A stretch of 8,379 nt of DNA, from the NCBI GenBank assembly GCA_031406385.1, contig JANOHI010000197.1, positions 1-8,379 on the forward strand. The letters run 5' to 3'. Source of the stretch: JANLQX01 sp031406385 (GTDB lineage Bacteria > Actinomycetota > Acidimicrobiia > Acidimicrobiales > JANYDT01). Shown one piece after another: positions 7,401-8,379 of this stretch (positions are counted from its first letter, which is position 1; each line of letters opens with the position of its first letter). The notes under the pieces are model-generated. The model did not search any database and was not told where the DNA came from. It saw only the letters and a program-made list of their open reading frames with translations. A program made the translations under genes and the position numbers.

Positions 7401-7588
7401 CGCAGGGCAGCGGCTCGGAACGTGCCCGTATCAATGTCGCCCGCAACATCCGGCGTGCGATCGCGACCATCGAAAGGTCGGCGCCCGAGCTTGCAGCTCA
7501 CCTCACCGTCTCGATCCGTACGGGGCACCACTGCGTTTACGCCCCCGAGCCAGCAGCCCGCATCGACTGGACGATAAACGCTTTCTAA
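4436..7588 (+). CDS. Large AAA/STAND-type ATPase regulator with alpha-helical repeats
   Basis: A 1050-residue cytosolic ATPase. Residues 24-36 (RLIGREHELGRLR) and the P-loop GEAGIGKS (52-59) open an AAA_16-type module; Walker B is MLLEDIHWADD (135-145), followed by IVATARPGE (165-173) and the conserved TGGNPLFVGELL (223-234). FRHDLLVDAAAGRLAPATRRAVH (312-334, quoted in part) is the usual end of the ATPase region. Residues about 350-860 are helical and TPR-like, rich in Ala. No LuxR helix-turn-helix is present. Instead the C-terminus has a conserved module: DIWQFRV to LLRSPG (879-909), a charged, coiled-coil-like stretch (about 938-980), VGLGGRDR (981-988), and SERARINVARNIRRAIATIE ending in YAPEPAARIDW. 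I recall this arrangement from many actinobacterial regulators, but its function is not known to me. Starts: GTG 4436, GTG 4454 or ATG 4472; the last has GGGCGAG 9 nt upstream and is a strong alternative. Confidence 0.85.
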   Translation: MVTAPLVGETLTMTSDPSRSDAGRLIGREHELGRLRQLVAAPPPGSVITVSGEAGIGKSALVNQVIAECLAAGGRVVRGSADERVTARFSMWRRAMRDLGVAVPHADPTVTASDQVDEVAAAIGDGVLGGEWRFMLLEDIHWADDSSVEVAQLLADRLNGRGIAIVATARPGEPRAPALSGLQRQGQSILLSGLTPEHIQVMALQHTGETLTSAEAGALHRRTGGNPLFVGELLGSEHSRLSTASGSLLSDALDGLGANTADVLGAIAIAGRAAPPAVVAHALSISTDELENHVRRALDAHIFATGSDCVYFRHDLLVDAAAGRLAPATRRAVHRSLADGWATYANLDDDGLERARHVVSSTASNPSCEEVDVVLQTAFALRRKRRAGDAADLVELALRVWETAPPPLSMELWMALGEARWDLAERPAALACFDRAAATGAEADVATEATIEIARQRNHNPFVADPIARRRLADLDLRLAGDDSALRVALLGRRAVLALQPPADLGAATELADTAVAMARRLGDRDVLLTALCDRGFIVTNADDVRRRGNVASELLELARKSGRPHSGVAGYEWHFDDCLTRGDLGAATRALHEFEAAACVAPSAFWRYSSSLRRAVLLLAEGDRDGAIDAIATLVEVSQRRVDRFELLGVELSIRAPAMILFGIPDPRVAVLQAGMAAMFDRAPSGYMQVRLAVGELLIGDPAAARRRATHWLGEPESAFEAPDPLGTLALMAFLAAELQIPEPVTAIARSLRKFTGLLASDIGLPVDLLLSRLAALGSNPADAIVDAQSSLEFARSMPSAVIEMHCLRAIAEAQQASGNSTAAAAANAAAAGIAERSGVVAHPAWSRQAVTRVSTTHASAGTPSSAHRQGTLSRAGDIWQFRVGPESASVLHLTGLEQIARLLRSPGIEIAADDLNGTQPSPDNDLGPALDTRAKREYRQRINDIRADIAEAEQWADPERVETARRELDALIAELRRAVGLGGRDRPQGSGSERARINVARNIRRAIATIERSAPELAAHLTVSIRTGHHCVYAPEPAARIDWTINAF

Positions 7589-7592
7589 GGCT

Positions 7593-8379
7593 GTGCGCGG
7601 CGCTCGCCCCGCCCTCATCGACAGCGATCCGACGATCGATTGCGTCGCGGACATCGGCCGATCTCACATCGAGGCGTTCAAGCTGTGGCAACACGCCCAG
7701 CCCGGGAACAAGGGCACGATCAAGGTGGCAACGTTCCGTCGGCGTCTCGGGATGCTGCGCATGTTCTTCATCCGGATCATCGAGTGGGGCTGGGACGACG
7801 CTCCAGCCCGGGTTCCGATCTTCTTCGGTGACATCCCCAAAGCCGACGAAGCCCTGCCACGGTTCATCGACGACGCCAACTTCGCCCGGTTCATGCGCGC
7901 TCTCAACGACGAACCCCGCATCCATTGGCGACTCGGGATCGAGCTACTCGCCCGCACCGGGATGCGTGTCGGTGAACTCTGCGACCTCGAAGCCGACGCG
8001 GTCACCGTGATCGGCGACGCGCACTGGCTGCGGATCCCCGTCGGCAAGCTGCACAACGACCGTTACGTGCCACTACATCCGCACCTCGTCGAGTTGATCA
8101 CTACCTATCGGTCCACGAATGGTCCACATGCCCACCGGAAGCTGTTGTCCGGACAGAACGGCCCACTGAACCGATACGCCGTTCAGCGCTGGATCGCCAG
8201 CGTCGCCAAGCGAGCCGGGATCGGACACGTGCACCCACACCAGCTCCGCCACACCCTCGCGACCCAAGCCATCAACCGAGGCATGTCACTCGAAGCGATC
8301 GCTGCGCTGCTCGGGCATCGCTCGCTCAACATGACCCGCCGCTACGCCCAGATCTCGAACCGTGTCGTCGCTGACGAAT
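7593..8379 (+). CDS. Tyrosine recombinase/integrase, 3' end beyond window, 5' end probably truncated
   Basis: An open frame of 262 codons runs off the right edge. It is a site-specific tyrosine recombinase with the full catalytic set: R125 (RTGMRVGEL), K152 (VGKLHNDRYVPLH), H216 and R219 (HPHQLRHTLATQAINRG), H242 (LLGHRSLNMT) and Y251 (RRYAQIS). Residues 10-70 (SDPTIDCVADIGRSHIEAFKLW and on) are the second half of the core-binding SAM-like domain. The first helices expected before it are missing: the frame is closed by TAA at 7575-7577 and the first start is GTG 7593, only 4 nt after the regulator stop. So either the gene has lost its 5' end at a junction between about 7575 and 7613, or it uses a short N-terminus. 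The C-terminal tail is cut by the window, not by a stop. Such enzymes belong to integrative elements or transposon-like recombinases. Confidence 0.85.
   Translation, partial: MRGARPALIDSDPTIDCVADIGRSHIEAFKLWQHAQPGNKGTIKVATFRRRLGMLRMFFIRIIEWGWDDAPARVPIFFGDIPKADEALPRFIDDANFARFMRALNDEPRIHWRLGIELLARTGMRVGELCDLEADAVTVIGDAHWLRIPVGKLHNDRYVPLHPHLVELITTYRSTNGPHAHRKLLSGQNGPLNRYAVQRWIASVAKRAGIGHVHPHQLRHTLATQAINRGMSLEAIAALLGHRSLNMTRRYAQISNRVVADE

Noticed and set aside
7303..8010. 235-codon plus-strand frame across the regulator end and integrase
   Set aside because: It crosses two real genes in a different frame and has no motif; the integrase frame carries the full catalytic set instead.

Overview
The window comes from a high-GC actinobacterium-like genome. 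The base composition is strongly G+C-rich, codons end mostly in G or C, GTG starts are used, and the protein families match Actinobacteria, perhaps the Acidimicrobiia or a relative (inference only). It reads as an accessory region: a toxin-antitoxin pair at the left, an integrase at the right edge, and small gene modules separated by gene-poor gaps.

Layout. 1-217: no gene seen, only the probable vapB promoter and operator. 218-825: an intact VapBC-type toxin-antitoxin operon with overlapping genes. 826-1279: gene-free, with small hairpins. 1280-1663 (minus): an NTF2/SnoaL-like gene (SgcJ/EcaC type) interrupted by one in-frame TAG. 1664-1731: a divergent regulatory region with two similar palindromes. 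1732-3200: a MarR-type regulator followed 2 nt later by a zinc-independent quinone-oxidoreductase-like MDR enzyme. 3201-3901: about 700 bp without a convincing gene, holding a nested inverted-repeat structure. 3902-7588: a VOC (glyoxalase/dioxygenase fold) protein and a 1050-residue AAA/STAND-type ATPase regulator, probably one transcript. 7593-8379: a tyrosine recombinase with all the catalytic residues expected. Its N-terminus looks cut short against the regulator gene, and its C-terminus runs off the window.

How the genes fit together. MarR probably represses itself, the oxidoreductase and the divergent NTF2-like gene through the two palindromes; this is a common layout for a ligand-responsive redox or detoxification module, here with one partner apparently broken. 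The VOC protein and the large ATPase may form a second sensor/effector pair. For both vapB and marR, a TANNNT -10 hexamer lies exactly 7 nt before the favoured start codon, which suggests leaderless mRNAs. I found no CRISPR array, tRNA, rRNA or insertion sequence. No wholly new system is evident. The best leads are the interrupted NTF2-like gene, the twin operators, the 3674-3752 structure and the regulator/integrase junction.
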